Of a stretch of 64,000 nt of DNA, positions 1 through 8,843 are shown piece by piece (the first letter of the stretch is position 1; each line of letters starts with the position of its first letter). Location of the stretch: contig DUBN01000059.1 in assembly GCA_012960315.1 (NCBI GenBank), positions 1 through 64,000 on the forward strand. Direction: 5' to 3'. The notes under the pieces are model-generated. The model saw only the letters and a program-made list of their open reading frames with translations, was not told the origin of the DNA and made no database searches. Both the position numbers and the translations under genes were made by a program. The DNA is from Acidimicrobiia bacterium (GTDB lineage Bacteria; Actinomycetota; Acidimicrobiia; Acidimicrobiales; Poriferisodalaceae).

Positions 1-66
1 AGGAGCATTTTGACCAGGACCAGGACCAGGACCAGGAGCATTTTGACCAGGACCAGGACCAGGACC
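1..66. repeat. 33-bp tandem repeat encoding QNAPGPGPGPG
   Basis: Positions 1-33 and 34-66 are identical 33-bp units, and the array may continue past the left edge. The unit is in frame on the minus strand and codes for an 11-residue Pro-Gly motif. The next bases (67-105) are a degenerate Pro/Ala-coding tract. Copy number is likely to vary between strains by slippage. Confidence 0.9.
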
Positions 67-225
67 AGGAGCAGGAGCAGCAGGAGGAGGTGGAGGAGGA
101 GCGTCATGCGAGCCGCCGTGATTGGCTACTGCAGTCGACGAACCGAACAGAATGACAGCCGCGATTAGAGAAACAGCCGTTGCGAAGTGCCCTGACTTTC
201 CCCTACGACTCGCGGATGTGGTCAT
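1..225 (-). CDS. Secreted Pro-Gly repeat protein, 3' end beyond the window
   Basis: Open on the minus strand from an ATG at 225 off the left edge, so the C-terminus is missing. The start overlaps the TAA of the upstream lipoprotein gene (TAATG), which suggests translational coupling; an in-frame ATG at 240 is an alternative. The N-terminus is a clear signal peptide: basic residues (SRRGKSGH), then a hydrophobic stretch ending SSTAVA before NHGGSHD. The mature part becomes a proline/alanine-rich run and then an 11-residue repeat, QNAPGPGPGPG, two copies of which lie in the window. It is probably an exported or surface protein with an extended flexible tail. I do not recognise a family and infer no function. 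Confidence 0.7.
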   Translation of the reverse strand, partial: MTTSASRRGKSGHFATAVSLIAAVILFGSSTAVANHGGSHDAPPPPPPAAPAPGPGPGPGQNAPGPGPGPGQNAP

Positions 226-971
226 TACTTCGTTCCGCATTCAAAGCCTTGTGCCAAGGCGAAGAACGAGTCAGTTACCGCAGCCTGGTCCGCACCGCTC
301 ACCGTGAGAGCGAAGGATCTTCCGCTGCTGCCACATGTCCATCCAGCAATTAGGGCTACGCCAATGAGTTGGTCATTTTCGGATGCGGCGAAAGTCGCGT
401 ATGAGGCTGTTTGGTCGTCAACGTTGAATCCTTCCTGACCAGAGCCTGCGAGGGCGAATGCAAGTCCCGTGGATTGCTGAAGTACTTCGAAGGACCCGAC
501 CACAGACTCACCCGGCGTCAGTGGTTCATCATCAGTTCTCCACAACAGCAGCACACTCACGCCACCAGCCGATGCCAACAACGTGCCTTCGTCAGCGGAG
601 GCCTCCTCGGTGGAGATACCCGTGTAGATGGGTTCGATTGTTGATGGGAGCGGAAACGCGAATCCGTACGTACGGTCTTTCTTGACTTGAGGGATGGTCG
701 CGGGAGTAAATGACACACTGCCATCCTCGTTCTCACTGAAAAACGACTTCAGCGATTTCACTTCCGCGAGAACTTGACTCAATTGATCTTCGACTTTTGA
801 CAGGTCGACAGAACCTTCAGAAGCAGCTTCGACGGTCAGTTGAATTTCACCTTCTGCTGTAGTCGTAGGTGCAGTCTCTTCGCTGTCGCTACCTCCACAT
901 GAAGTGGCCAACAAACTGGTTATAACTACTGCAGTAGCCATAACACGGACAGACCTGCACTTACCGAACAT
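225..971 (-). CDS. Putative lipoprotein of unknown function
   Basis: A 248-residue exported lipoprotein. The start chosen is the ATG at 971, with GGAGAGGA 7 nt upstream; an in-frame start at 1034 would place extra residues before the signal peptide. The signal peptide ends in a lipobox (LLATSC), followed by an acidic, Thr-rich linker. A short amphipathic region (VEDQLSQVLAEVKSLKSFF) may form a coiled coil. The rest is a soluble domain rich in Ser, Gly and Ala, with two cysteines (WTCG and FECG) near the C-terminus that could pair. I do not recognise the domain. It sits downstream of hemW and is coupled to the Pro-Gly repeat protein, so both may act at the cell surface. Confidence 0.75.
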   Translation of the reverse strand: MFGKCRSVRVMATAVVITSLLATSCGGSDSEETAPTTTAEGEIQLTVEAASEGSVDLSKVEDQLSQVLAEVKSLKSFFSENEDGSVSFTPATIPQVKKDRTYGFAFPLPSTIEPIYTGISTEEASADEGTLLASAGGVSVLLLWRTDDEPLTPGESVVGSFEVLQQSTGLAFALAGSGQEGFNVDDQTASYATFAASENDQLIGVALIAGWTCGSSGRSFALTVSGADQAAVTDSFFALAQGFECGTK

Positions 972-1053
972 CAGAAATCCTCTCCGAGCGGCGCCCTCAA
1001 AAAAATAGGAAGATTTGGAATTCGACACCGTCAACTCTAAAAGTACTATCAGG

Positions 1054-1077
1054 AACCGGGCGCTGGTGCCCCGGGTT
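1054..1077 (-). terminator. Possible terminator after hemW
   Basis: The only inverted repeat between hemW and the downstream lipoprotein gene: AACCGGGC pairs with GCCC..GGTT around a short loop, with a small bulge. The T run on the minus strand is not immediate (CCTGATAGTACTTTT), so this is a weak call. Confidence 0.35.
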
Positions 1078-1092
1078 TTGCACTATCGGACC

Positions 1093-2166
1093 TTATTGGA
1101 GCCTGATGGACACTTCATTCGCGAGTAGCCGTCCCTCCACCGTCAGTTTGACTTTTCCCGCAACTTCCGAGGATTCGGTTAAATGTTGGACTTCATCTGA
1201 AACAAACTCTTCCAAGACACCTTCGCTCGTTCGTATAGCCAGCTGGCGTCCTTCAAGCGCCCACGCATCTGGGTCCAATTTTTCTGCGCCTGCTTCAACC
1301 GAGGAACCTTCGGTAATCGCTTTGATGAAACGCTCAGGGGTTCGCATACTCCAGAACCGTCGTTGGGCTAAATGACTATGGGCAGCTACGCCTAAACCCA
1401 GGTACTCGCCTTGTGTCCAATACAACATGTTGTGTTGACAGTGTTCTCCTGGTTGAGCCCAATTAGAGATCTCATAGTTGGCTAATCCGGCGGACGAAAT
1501 CAGTTCATCGGCAAGGAGGTACTTGTCAGCTTGGTCATCATCTTCTGGGTGTCTATCTCTGTCGTCCGCAAGCGGAGTACCTGGTTCAACTGTGAGCGCA
1601 TAGGTGCTGAGGTGTTCGGGGCGCAGAGCTAACGCACTCTCAACGCTGGTCTTCCAATCTGAAATGCTTTCACCTTTTGCGCCGTAGATGAGGTCAAGAT
1701 TGAGGTGGGCGATACCTGCTTCGCGAATAGTTTGAACGGCTTCGTGAACGTTGCGCGGGTTGTGATCACGCCCGAGTGACGTAAGTACGTGGGGAACCAT
1801 GGATTGAACACCCAGGCTCACACGGTTCACCCCAGCAGCTACATAAGTTTCCATTTGTTGGCCGTCAACGAGGTCCGGATTGCATTCGACTGTGAATTCA
1901 GCCGTTGGGGCTATAGGAAGTTCTCGAAAAATACTCATCAGGGTGTCCGCTGGCACCAGATTGGGGGTGCCTCCACCAATAAAAACGGATGTGATATCAG
2001 GGAGATTGGTCGAAGCTGTTCGGGCTTGAGTCCGACAGGCGGCGAGGTATTCATCAATCAGGTGTCCACGGTCGGTCCAGGTCGCGAAAGAGCAATAATC
2101 GCATCGCCGAACACAAAACGGGACATGAAGATAGACACCAAATTTTTGGGTTGCTTCGGCGGTCAC
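1093..2166 (-). CDS. hemW: HemW-like radical SAM protein (heme chaperone)
   Basis: A 357-residue radical SAM protein of the HemN/HemW family. The [4Fe-4S] motif is Cys18-x3-Cys22-x2-Cys25 in YLHVPFCVRRCDYC, followed by GGGTP near residue 65. The residue after the third cysteine that is Cys in true HemN is not Cys here. This favours HemW, which binds heme and passes it to acceptor proteins, over an oxygen-independent coproporphyrinogen oxidase. The length fits HemW. The GTG start shares a base with the TAG of the upstream DUF2797 gene. In actinobacteria and firmicutes hemW commonly lies near hrcA-dnaJ and lepA, as here. Confidence 0.88.
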   Translation of the reverse strand: MTAEATQKFGVYLHVPFCVRRCDYCSFATWTDRGHLIDEYLAACRTQARTASTNLPDITSVFIGGGTPNLVPADTLMSIFRELPIAPTAEFTVECNPDLVDGQQMETYVAAGVNRVSLGVQSMVPHVLTSLGRDHNPRNVHEAVQTIREAGIAHLNLDLIYGAKGESISDWKTSVESALALRPEHLSTYALTVEPGTPLADDRDRHPEDDDQADKYLLADELISSAGLANYEISNWAQPGEHCQHNMLYWTQGEYLGLGVAAHSHLAQRRFWSMRTPERFIKAITEGSSVEAGAEKLDPDAWALEGRQLAIRTSEGVLEEFVSDEVQHLTESSEVAGKVKLTVEGRLLANEVSIRLQ

Positions 2167-3113
2167 TAGAACAGGCTCTCTTGCAGAACAAGTTTGTCTA
2201 ACTCAAAGTCCCCGCGTTCGAGGGGGCGTCCCAGAAGTGGTTGAGTGTCAAGCAGAAAAGTCTCACCAAAGCCCGGACGGTCACACGCTGCGAGGCGGCC
2301 AACCATTGAGTGGATCGTGAATTCGTGGGCGCCGCGAGTGAGCGCACCGGGGTAAGCCACTAAGTCCATCCAGCGTTCATCATTCAACGCCGGGTTCGCC
2401 CATGTCTCGTCAAGTGAACCCCAACCATCTATTTCTTGGGTCCGTAGAACTTTCCCCACTTCGAAGGTTAAGTCTTTGAGGGTGGTTTCAAGTTCACTGT
2501 TTCGTTGTCCTCGTAGGTGACCCGCAAATTTTTTTCTGGTGTCTACCGCTTGACCCAGATCAATGGATTTACTGACAAGGTCTTCGAGTTCACGGACCAG
2601 AAACCCATCTTCGACGTGAGCCACATATTTGGCAAACCAGGCTCCTTGCTCGACCAACCTCTGTCCACCATCAGATCCTCTTGTAGTTCCGACCTTGGTC
2701 GACCCGTCTCGGAATATGGCCACGTAAAGCCGGTGGGGATGTGAAAGATATGCGGCCATTCGCTGGTCAATCGAGTCGCGCCCTTTTCGGTGCGCTTGAT
2801 GCATGTTGGCAGCGGACACGTTGTCAATGACCTGACAACGCTCGCATTGTCGTCCTCGGGTCGATGGCGATAGGCACTCAACGTAAGCGGATCCGTCGAC
2901 AGAACGTTCTGTTCGACCGATACAACGTCCCTGTTTCTCGACATCAGTTCGGAATCGCAGATTCAAACCTCGCGCCTCGACTAACACAGCTGATGGGGTC
3001 TCATCCGTTTGCACTCTCAGCGACGGTTCGTTGTTCTTCCAGCGGATGCCGGTCAGGTAATAGACGCCATCGACTTGGGAGGTCATCTTCTTAGTTGGAT
3101 GCGCTTCAGGCAC
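2166..3113 (-). CDS. DUF2797 family protein
   Basis: A 315-residue protein that I recognise as DUF2797 from its layout: an N-terminal beta-rich part, a cysteine cluster (GRCIG, then ECLS...RQCERC, a likely zinc site), and a segment LYVAIFRDGSTKVGTTR followed by a long helical region. That segment resembles a GIY-YIG-like fold, which is a fold guess and not evidence of nuclease activity. The GTG start overlaps the end of the BldD-like gene by 8 nt, and the stop overlaps the hemW start, so the three are probably co-transcribed. An in-frame ATG at about residue 10 is an alternative start. Function unknown. Confidence 0.6.
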   Translation of the reverse strand: MPEAHPTKKMTSQVDGVYYLTGIRWKNNEPSLRVQTDETPSAVLVEARGLNLRFRTDVEKQGRCIGRTERSVDGSAYVECLSPSTRGRQCERCQVIDNVSAANMHQAHRKGRDSIDQRMAAYLSHPHRLYVAIFRDGSTKVGTTRGSDGGQRLVEQGAWFAKYVAHVEDGFLVRELEDLVSKSIDLGQAVDTRKKFAGHLRGQRNSELETTLKDLTFEVGKVLRTQEIDGWGSLDETWANPALNDERWMDLVAYPGALTRGAHEFTIHSMVGRLAACDRPGFGETFLLDTQPLLGRPLERGDFELDKLVLQESLF

Positions 3114-3618
3114 TCAGCCGAACGCCAAGCTCGTCAAGTCGGTCAGCTACCTCATCTAATGCGGTATCGAGAATGCAAGCAATAGTACGAAGGTCATCTC
3201 GGCGGATCGTCAAGGACGATCCGTTGAACTCTCGTCGTTGGCCTTGAATCATGGTGAGGAAGCGACCCAGTACTGCGGCCTCGGCGCCCGGTACGCGCGC
3301 GAGTCGATCTAGGTTGATGGTGACTTGACGCTCCAATATTGCGCCGGAGTCCTCGGTGATTCCGTCACCACGTGGAAGTAGTTGGCCGACAGGTACTTCG
3401 TAGAAGCGGGCGAGTCGCGAGAGTCGAGGCACGGAAATTGCTCGTTCGCCACGTTCATAGGCTCCAAGCACAGATGCTTTAAATTCGTGGCCGGATTCGG
3501 CCTCCACCTCTTGAAGCGACATGCGTTTCTGGCGACGAACGAGCCGGAGTCGTTCACCGACTCGAAGACTGTAGTTTTCGCCATCAATAAGGTCGCCGCT
3601 CAAGCTCATTTCGGCCAC
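3106..3618 (-). CDS. BldD-like XRE-family transcriptional regulator
   Basis: A 170-residue regulator. An XRE helix-turn-helix domain covers about residues 18-75 (RVGERLRLVRRQKRMSLQEVEAES...YERGERAISVPRLSRLA). A C-terminal domain strongly resembles Streptomyces BldD. BldD dimerises on cyclic di-GMP through an R-x-D-x8-R-x-x-D signature. Here the matching segment (IQGQRREFNG...IRRDDLRTIA) gives R-R-E-x8-R-R-D-D, so the first Asp is Glu. The basic and acidic residues are otherwise in place, so c-di-GMP binding is plausible but unproven. It heads a short operon with the DUF2797 protein and hemW. Confidence 0.82.
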   Translation of the reverse strand: MAEMSLSGDLIDGENYSLRVGERLRLVRRQKRMSLQEVEAESGHEFKASVLGAYERGERAISVPRLSRLARFYEVPVGQLLPRGDGITEDSGAILERQVTINLDRLARVPGAEAAVLGRFLTMIQGQRREFNGSSLTIRRDDLRTIACILDTALDEVADRLDELGVRLSA

Positions 3619-3658
3619 GTACGCTCCCGCTCACTATTCGAACATCTGCGACCATAGT

Positions 3659-4354
3659 TCACGCAGAGTGGTTGTCGAGCAAGTTCGAGCGAAGTAACGA
3701 AAGCGCGGAACCCGCGACCACCGCAGCTGTTTCTGCTCGGAGTACTGATGGGCCTAGCGACACAGTGGATCTATTAGCAGTCTCAGATGGCTCCCATCCT
3801 CCCTCTGGTCCGATGTAGACGATGGGATGTTTAAGTGTGAGCTGGTCGCCCCCGCGGTGAGCGAGTGTCGCGTCGAACATCGATAACGCTTCGGCGACAT
3901 CGCTTGTGTCTCGTATGACTGGCACTTTGACCTGTCTAGATTGCATCGCGGCTTCCCGTGCGACGCGAATTAGTCGATTTCGTTGTTGCTCAGACTTGCG
4001 TGCATCCCACTTCACAACTGATCGAGCTGACGAAAGCAGGTGGATCTCGTCAACCCCAACCTCAGTTAGTTTTTGGACTATCCAAGTAGGCCGGTCACCT
4101 TTGGGAACAACGAAACCAACCGTGATCAACGGGGAGGGTGGGGGTACTTCGATGATGTCTCCAGTCAAGGTCGGTTTATCGTCGAATGCTGCTTGACGCC
4201 ACCGACGCGCACCGTCGCTAAGTGTGAGCGGGTCTCCTTTGCGTAGTCGAAGCACTCGCCTTAAATGGTGGTGGTCTTCGTTTGAAAACTCTGGGGCCTG
4301 GAGATCTTCCACAAAGACATGAGGCCCCGTCGTTCCATCTGGAAGCGCGCCCAT
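3659..4354 (-). CDS. rsmE: 16S rRNA (uracil-1498-N3)-methyltransferase RsmE
   Basis: A 231-residue SPOUT-class methyltransferase that methylates U1498 of 16S rRNA in assembled 30S subunits. The C-terminal trefoil-knot signature is clear: YIGPEGGWEPSE, then LGPSVLRAETAAVVA. The N-terminal PUA-like part carries HHHLRRVLRLRKGD. An open frame extends to 4519 inside dnaJ, but conserved family sequence begins at the ATG at 4354 (MGALPDGTTGPHVFV), 7 bp after the dnaJ stop, so that start is used. hrcA-dnaJ-rsmE is a widespread gene order. Confidence 0.9.
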   Translation of the reverse strand: MGALPDGTTGPHVFVEDLQAPEFSNEDHHHLRRVLRLRKGDPLTLSDGARRWRQAAFDDKPTLTGDIIEVPPPSPLITVGFVVPKGDRPTWIVQKLTEVGVDEIHLLSSARSVVKWDARKSEQQRNRLIRVAREAAMQSRQVKVPVIRDTSDVAEALSMFDATLAHRGGDQLTLKHPIVYIGPEGGWEPSETANRSTVSLGPSVLRAETAAVVAGSALSLLRSNLLDNHSA

Positions 4355-4361
4355 GAGCGGT

Positions 4362-5489
4362 CTACCGAAACGCCGAACGAATTTTGCCAAGGACGGTCCG
4401 GTCCCCTGGATCTGCCACTTCCTCGCCTCGTTGTTCTGCCACTTGACGAAGTTGTTCTTCATCGTCTTTGGACAATTGGGAAGGGATTTCGACTTCGACG
4501 GAGGCCAGCAGGTCGCCACGTCCCCTGCCTCGCCCCTCTAGGCGTGGTACCCCGTGATCGCGAAGCCTAAAGATTTCACCCGGTTGTGTTCCAGGTGGAA
4601 TCGCCAGTTCAACAACTCCGTCGAGGGTTTCGAAGTCGATTCGAGCGCCTAATGCAGCTTGCAACATGGTGATGTGTAGTCGCGCGTGCAGTGTGTCGCC
4701 ATCTCTTACAAATGTGTTGGATTCACCTACTCGGAGGTGAACGTACAGGTCGCCTGGCGGTCCGCCGCGTGGGCCCGCTGCTCCTCGACCGGTAAGACGG
4801 AGAGTGGATCCACTGTCAATACCTGCCGGGACTCTCACTTCATACGACATGGTGTCGCGGCGTCGGCCTTCCCCCCGACACACCGAGCACGGAGAAGGTA
4901 TTTCTTCTCCCAATCCTCCACACGTCGCGCAAGGTGCGGTGGTCACCATTTGTCCGAGGAGGCTCTGTCGCACTTGACGCACCTGGCCAACTCCGCCACA
5001 TGCGTTGCATCTCCGAGCGGACGTGCCTTCGGCGGCTCCTGAACCCGCGCAACTCTCACAAGCTAAGAGCGTTTGTATTTCGACTTTTTTGTCAACACCG
5101 AACACTGCTTCATCGAACTTGAGATCAAGCACTATCTCCTGATCTTCACCTGGAGGAGGTCCGGCGCGTCCTCGGTTTCTGCCTCCTCCAAATGGGTTTC
5201 CCCCAAAAAAGTTTTCGAAGATGTCATTCAGGTCGAAATTGAATGGGTCGCCTCCCATCCCCCCGCTCCGGAGACCATCATGACCAAACTGGTCATATCG
5301 GGATCGAGCTTCTTCATCAGAAAGGACAGCGTACGCCTCACTGATTTCTTTGAATTTCGCTTCTGCTTCTTCGTCGTTGGGGTTCGCGTCGGGGTGATAT
5401 TCGCGTGCAAGTTTGCGGTACGCGCGTTTGAGGTCATCGGGCGATGCGCCGCGATCGACTCTTAACAACTCGTAGTAGTCAGTTGCCAT
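4362..5489 (-). CDS. dnaJ: Chaperone protein DnaJ
   Basis: A 375-residue type I Hsp40, co-chaperone of DnaK. The J domain has His32-Pro33-Asp34. A Gly/Phe-rich linker follows ([14 protein letters not shown]), then four zinc repeats ([32 protein letters not shown]) and the C-terminal substrate-binding domains. No dnaK or grpE lies in the window, so this copy goes with hrcA, like the second DnaJ of other actinobacteria. It follows hrcA by 8 bp. Confidence 0.95.
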   Translation of the reverse strand: MATDYYELLRVDRGASPDDLKRAYRKLAREYHPDANPNDEEAEAKFKEISEAYAVLSDEEARSRYDQFGHDGLRSGGMGGDPFNFDLNDIFENFFGGNPFGGGRNRGRAGPPPGEDQEIVLDLKFDEAVFGVDKKVEIQTLLACESCAGSGAAEGTSARRCNACGGVGQVRQVRQSLLGQMVTTAPCATCGGLGEEIPSPCSVCRGEGRRRDTMSYEVRVPAGIDSGSTLRLTGRGAAGPRGGPPGDLYVHLRVGESNTFVRDGDTLHARLHITMLQAALGARIDFETLDGVVELAIPPGTQPGEIFRLRDHGVPRLEGRGRGRGDLLASVEVEIPSQLSKDDEEQLRQVAEQRGEEVADPGDRTVLGKIRSAFR

Positions 5490-5497
5490 GAGCTGTT

Positions 5498-6505
5498 TCA
5501 GTCCTCGTGCGGTTCACCCAAAGACTCACCGAGCCGGCTGCTGACTACGTGTACCGCCGCCAGTGCCTTCGGATAATCCATGCGGGTTGGTCCCAGAAGT
5601 CCGATGCTACCGACCTGTTCGCCATCGACCTTGTAGGGCGCAACCACCACCGCACATTGAGAAAGTGGTGCGACCCCAGTTTCTGTGCCGATAGCGACGC
5701 TCAACCCGCGTTCAACTAGGTCACCTAAGAGACTGACCACGAGTAGCTGCTCTTCGAGTACAGCCAGAACTGACCTAATGGTGGAGACTGCATCGAATTG
5801 TCCCGCCATGTTGGCGGTACCACCAACATAAAGTTCCCCGGTCTGAGGTGATTGGGGTGTCAAGGCAGCGACGCTTGTGGCAATGAGGTCATCAATTTCT
5901 CGTTGGCCTGTGGGATTCACTACCGGAACGCTGCCAAGGGACGTGCCTACAAACGCGCTGTTAAGCGCTGCCGAGGCTGCAGCGAGGTGGGAAGTATCGA
6001 CTTGGGCTCCAGCAACGAGTTCGATCATGGATCGTTCGATGGATCCCGAAGAAGTCACGAGCACTAGCAGGAGTCGCCCCCCGCCTAGGTCAACTAGTTG
6101 CGCCGATCGGACGGTAGCTGGGTCGTGCGCTGGTCCAACGACTATGGCGGCGTATGCAGTGAGTTGAGACAGGAGACGGCTGGTATCCGCAAGGCGTTGT
6201 TCGATTTGGCCTTGCGCGTGCCGAAAGAAAGAACTGATCTGCCTGGTTTCAGTCGCATCGAGGTGACCTGGCCCGAGATGGTCTACAAAGTACCGGTACC
6301 CAGCATCGGTGGGTACTCGTCCAGCACTTGTATGTGGCTGCACGAGATAACCGTCGGCCTCAAGGCTTGCCATTTCATTTCGGATCGTTGCTGCGGAGAC
6401 ATCGAGTTTCGATAGATTTGACACTGCACGCGACCCGACGGGTTGGGCAGTGTCTATGAAACTCTCCACAACAGCTCGTAACACTGTCGCCTTGCGTTCG
6501 TCCAC
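5498..6505 (-). CDS. hrcA: Heat-inducible transcription repressor HrcA
   Basis: A 335-residue repressor that normally binds CIRCE elements of heat-shock operons. The N-terminal winged helix reads [26 protein letters not shown]..., with the typical [41 protein letters not shown]-like dimerisation domain follows. The GTG start at 6505 has GGCGGA just upstream. I looked for a CIRCE palindrome (TTAGCACTC-N9-GAGTGCTAA) in the 83 bp upstream and saw none; only a short TTAGT/ACTAA repeat is present. Confidence 0.93.
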   Translation of the reverse strand: MDERKATVLRAVVESFIDTAQPVGSRAVSNLSKLDVSAATIRNEMASLEADGYLVQPHTSAGRVPTDAGYRYFVDHLGPGHLDATETRQISSFFRHAQGQIEQRLADTSRLLSQLTAYAAIVVGPAHDPATVRSAQLVDLGGGRLLLVLVTSSGSIERSMIELVAGAQVDTSHLAAASAALNSAFVGTSLGSVPVVNPTGQREIDDLIATSVAALTPQSPQTGELYVGGTANMAGQFDAVSTIRSVLAVLEEQLLVVSLLGDLVERGLSVAIGTETGVAPLSQCAVVVAPYKVDGEQVGSIGLLGPTRMDYPKALAAVHVVSSRLGESLGEPHED

Positions 6506-6588
6506 GTCCGCCGACCTAACGATGGTTTAGTGGCCGAATACTAAGCGCGCTATTGCGCCAGAAGTTGATTATCCATCGGATGGGGGGG

Positions 6589-8373
6589 TCAGTCGTCTAG
6601 CCGTAATGCAGAGACGAACGCCTCATTGGGTACTTCCACACGCCCAATTGCTTTCATTTTTTTCTTGCCTTTTTTCTGTTGTTCTAACAGTTTCCGTTTC
6701 CGGGTGATGTCCCCGCCGTAGCACTTAGCAAGCACATCTTTGCGTTTGGCTTTGACGGTTTCTCGGGCGATAATCCTGCCCCCGATCGCTGCTTGGATCG
6801 GCACATCAAACATTTGCCGCGGAATCAACTCTTGAAGCTTTTCTGCCATACGACGGCCGTATTCGTAGGCGGCGTCACTGTGGACAATGGTGGAAAAAGC
6901 GTCAACGGGTTCACCGTTCAGTAACACGTCAACTTTGACCAATTTTCCGGCCTGATACCCGGCTGGTTCATAGTCCAGGCTGGCATATCCCTGTGTCCGA
7001 CTTTTGAGTTGATCAAAGAAGTCGGTAACAACCTCGGCGAGAGGGATCTCGTAGTGAAGTTCAACTCTTTCGGGAGATAGGTACTCCATTCGAATCATTT
7101 TCCCTCGGCGTCCCTGACACAGTTCCATCACCGTTCCCGTGTAGTTGGATGGAGTGAGAACGCCTATACGCAACATAGGTTCTTCTATCGTTTCGACTGT
7201 TCCCATGTCCGGCAGTTCTGACGGATTATCGATCACCATTGTGGATCCATCGTCGGTAGTGACTTTGTACGCCACTGATGGAGCTGTCGCGATGAGGGAA
7301 AGGGTGAATTCGCGTTCAAGTCTCTCTCGCACGATTTCCATGTGCAGGAGCCCTAAGAAACCGCATCTGAAACCAAACCCAAGGGCGCCCGAGGTTTCTG
7401 GTTCAAATGTCACTGATGCGTCATTGAGTTTTAATTTTTGGAGTGCTTCTCGCAGATCGGGGTATTCGTCGCCGTCGACGGGATAGAGGCCACAGAACAC
7501 CATCGGTTTCGGATCTGCGTATCCGTCGAGAGACTGCTCTGCCGGGTTCCTTACCGTCGTGACCGTCTCACCAGATTTTGCCTGTGCTACGTCTTTAATG
7601 CTGGCGATGAGGTAGCCGACTTCGCCTGGGCCTAGTTCGTTGACCGGCGTAATGGCTGGCGAACGCACTCCAATTTCTTCTGCATCGTGGGTTCCTCCGG
7701 TCTGCATAAATCGAAGCTTTTCGTTGGTGCGGATGCGACCGTTGACAACCCGCATTGAGGACACCACTCCCCGGTACTTATCAAAGTAAGAGTCGAAGAT
7801 AAGGGCCTGAAGCGGTGCGTCAGCGTCGCCTTTTGGCGGAGGTATTCGTTCGACGATGGCATCGAGTAACTCGGCGACACCGTCGCCGGTCTTAGCTGAA
7901 ATGTGCAGCACTGCGTCGGCGGGCAGCCCGAGAACATTTTCGATCTCGCTCGCGTATAGGTCGGGGTCAGCTGCTGGAAGGTCGATTTTGTTTAAAACGG
8001 GAACGATTTCCATGTCATTTTCGATTGCTAGGTAACAATTCGCAAGTGTCTGCGCCTCGATTCCTTGCGCTGCATCAACCAGCAAAACAACACCTTCACA
8101 GGCCGCTAACGATCGACTGACTTCATAGCCGAAGTCGACATGGCCGGGCGTGTCGATGAGGTGAAGAACGTGCCCTTTCCAATTAACTCGAACGTTCTGT
8201 GCCTTAATAGTGATTCCGCGTTCGCGTTCCAGTTCCATCGAATCGAGGTACTGGGCACGCATCGATCGTGCGTCGACAGCGCCGGTGATCTCCAAAATAC
8301 GGTCCGACAGCGTCGATTTTCCGTGATCTATGTGCGCGATGATCGAGAAATTGCGGATACGAGTGAGGTCCAT
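6589..8373 (-). CDS. lepA: Elongation factor 4 (LepA)
   Basis: A 594-residue translational GTPase that acts on stalled or assembling ribosomes. The G1 motif ([10 protein letters not shown]) is at the N-terminus, with DTPGHVDF (G3) and NKIDLP (G4). The C-terminal LepA-specific domain contains [26 protein letters not shown], as in the family. Length is normal. It is transcribed divergently from rpsT, a frequent arrangement in actinobacteria. Confidence 0.96.
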   Translation of the reverse strand: MDLTRIRNFSIIAHIDHGKSTLSDRILEITGAVDARSMRAQYLDSMELERERGITIKAQNVRVNWKGHVLHLIDTPGHVDFGYEVSRSLAACEGVVLLVDAAQGIEAQTLANCYLAIENDMEIVPVLNKIDLPAADPDLYASEIENVLGLPADAVLHISAKTGDGVAELLDAIVERIPPPKGDADAPLQALIFDSYFDKYRGVVSSMRVVNGRIRTNEKLRFMQTGGTHDAEEIGVRSPAITPVNELGPGEVGYLIASIKDVAQAKSGETVTTVRNPAEQSLDGYADPKPMVFCGLYPVDGDEYPDLREALQKLKLNDASVTFEPETSGALGFGFRCGFLGLLHMEIVRERLEREFTLSLIATAPSVAYKVTTDDGSTMVIDNPSELPDMGTVETIEEPMLRIGVLTPSNYTGTVMELCQGRRGKMIRMEYLSPERVELHYEIPLAEVVTDFFDQLKSRTQGYASLDYEPAGYQAGKLVKVDVLLNGEPVDAFSTIVHSDAAYEYGRRMAEKLQELIPRQMFDVPIQAAIGGRIIARETVKAKRKDVLAKCYGGDITRKRKLLEQQKKGKKKMKAIGRVEVPNEAFVSALRLDD

Positions 8374-8581
8374 CTCGAACTGAAAGGTATCAACGTCAAC
8401 CTCAAATGGGTGATTCTCGAGTCATAAGAAGTGCAGCGCGAATGTCGTTGGCGTCTGCGGGATTGAAGGGTGGGGTTGCTAACCTGAGACGGTTGTTATA
8501 TCTCGTGGCACAGTAGTTCCTTGCTGCTTTGTCGCTGAAAACAAGACAACACCACCTCAAGTCGAAGCAAGAGAAGCACAC

Positions 8582-8842
8582 GTGGCGAACATTAAAAGCC
8601 AAATCAAACGTAACCGCCAAACCGAGACCCGTCGGGTTAGAAACAAAGCGGTTCGCAGTGAACTACGGACTCGAGAAAAGGCTGTTTTAGCTGCGGCTTC
8701 GGCCGGAGAGCCCACCGACGAGCTTCTTCGAGCGGCACAAAAACGCATCGATATGGCCGCCTCGAAGGGTGTCATTCACAAAAACGAGGCCGCCCGCCGG
8801 AAATCTCGACTGAGTAACAAGAGTTCTTCGTCCGATAGCTGA
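8582..8842 (+). CDS. rpsT: 30S ribosomal protein S20
   Basis: An 86-residue, very basic small-subunit protein. The N-terminus ([30 protein letters not shown]) and C-terminal [15 protein letters not shown] are typical of S20, which binds 16S rRNA early in assembly. The GTG start at 8582 gives the conserved N-terminus. A TTATAT about 80 bp upstream could be a -10 element, but I see no good -35. It lies between divergent lepA and convergent holA, whose stop is 2 bp away. Confidence 0.95.
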   Translation: MANIKSQIKRNRQTETRRVRNKAVRSELRTREKAVLAAASAGEPTDELLRAAQKRIDMAASKGVIHKNEAARRKSRLSNKSSSSDS

Positions 8843-8843
8843 T

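Noticed and set aside
1-105. CRISPR-like repeat at the left edge
   Set aside because: Units are contiguous without spacers and code in frame for Pro-Gly repeats.
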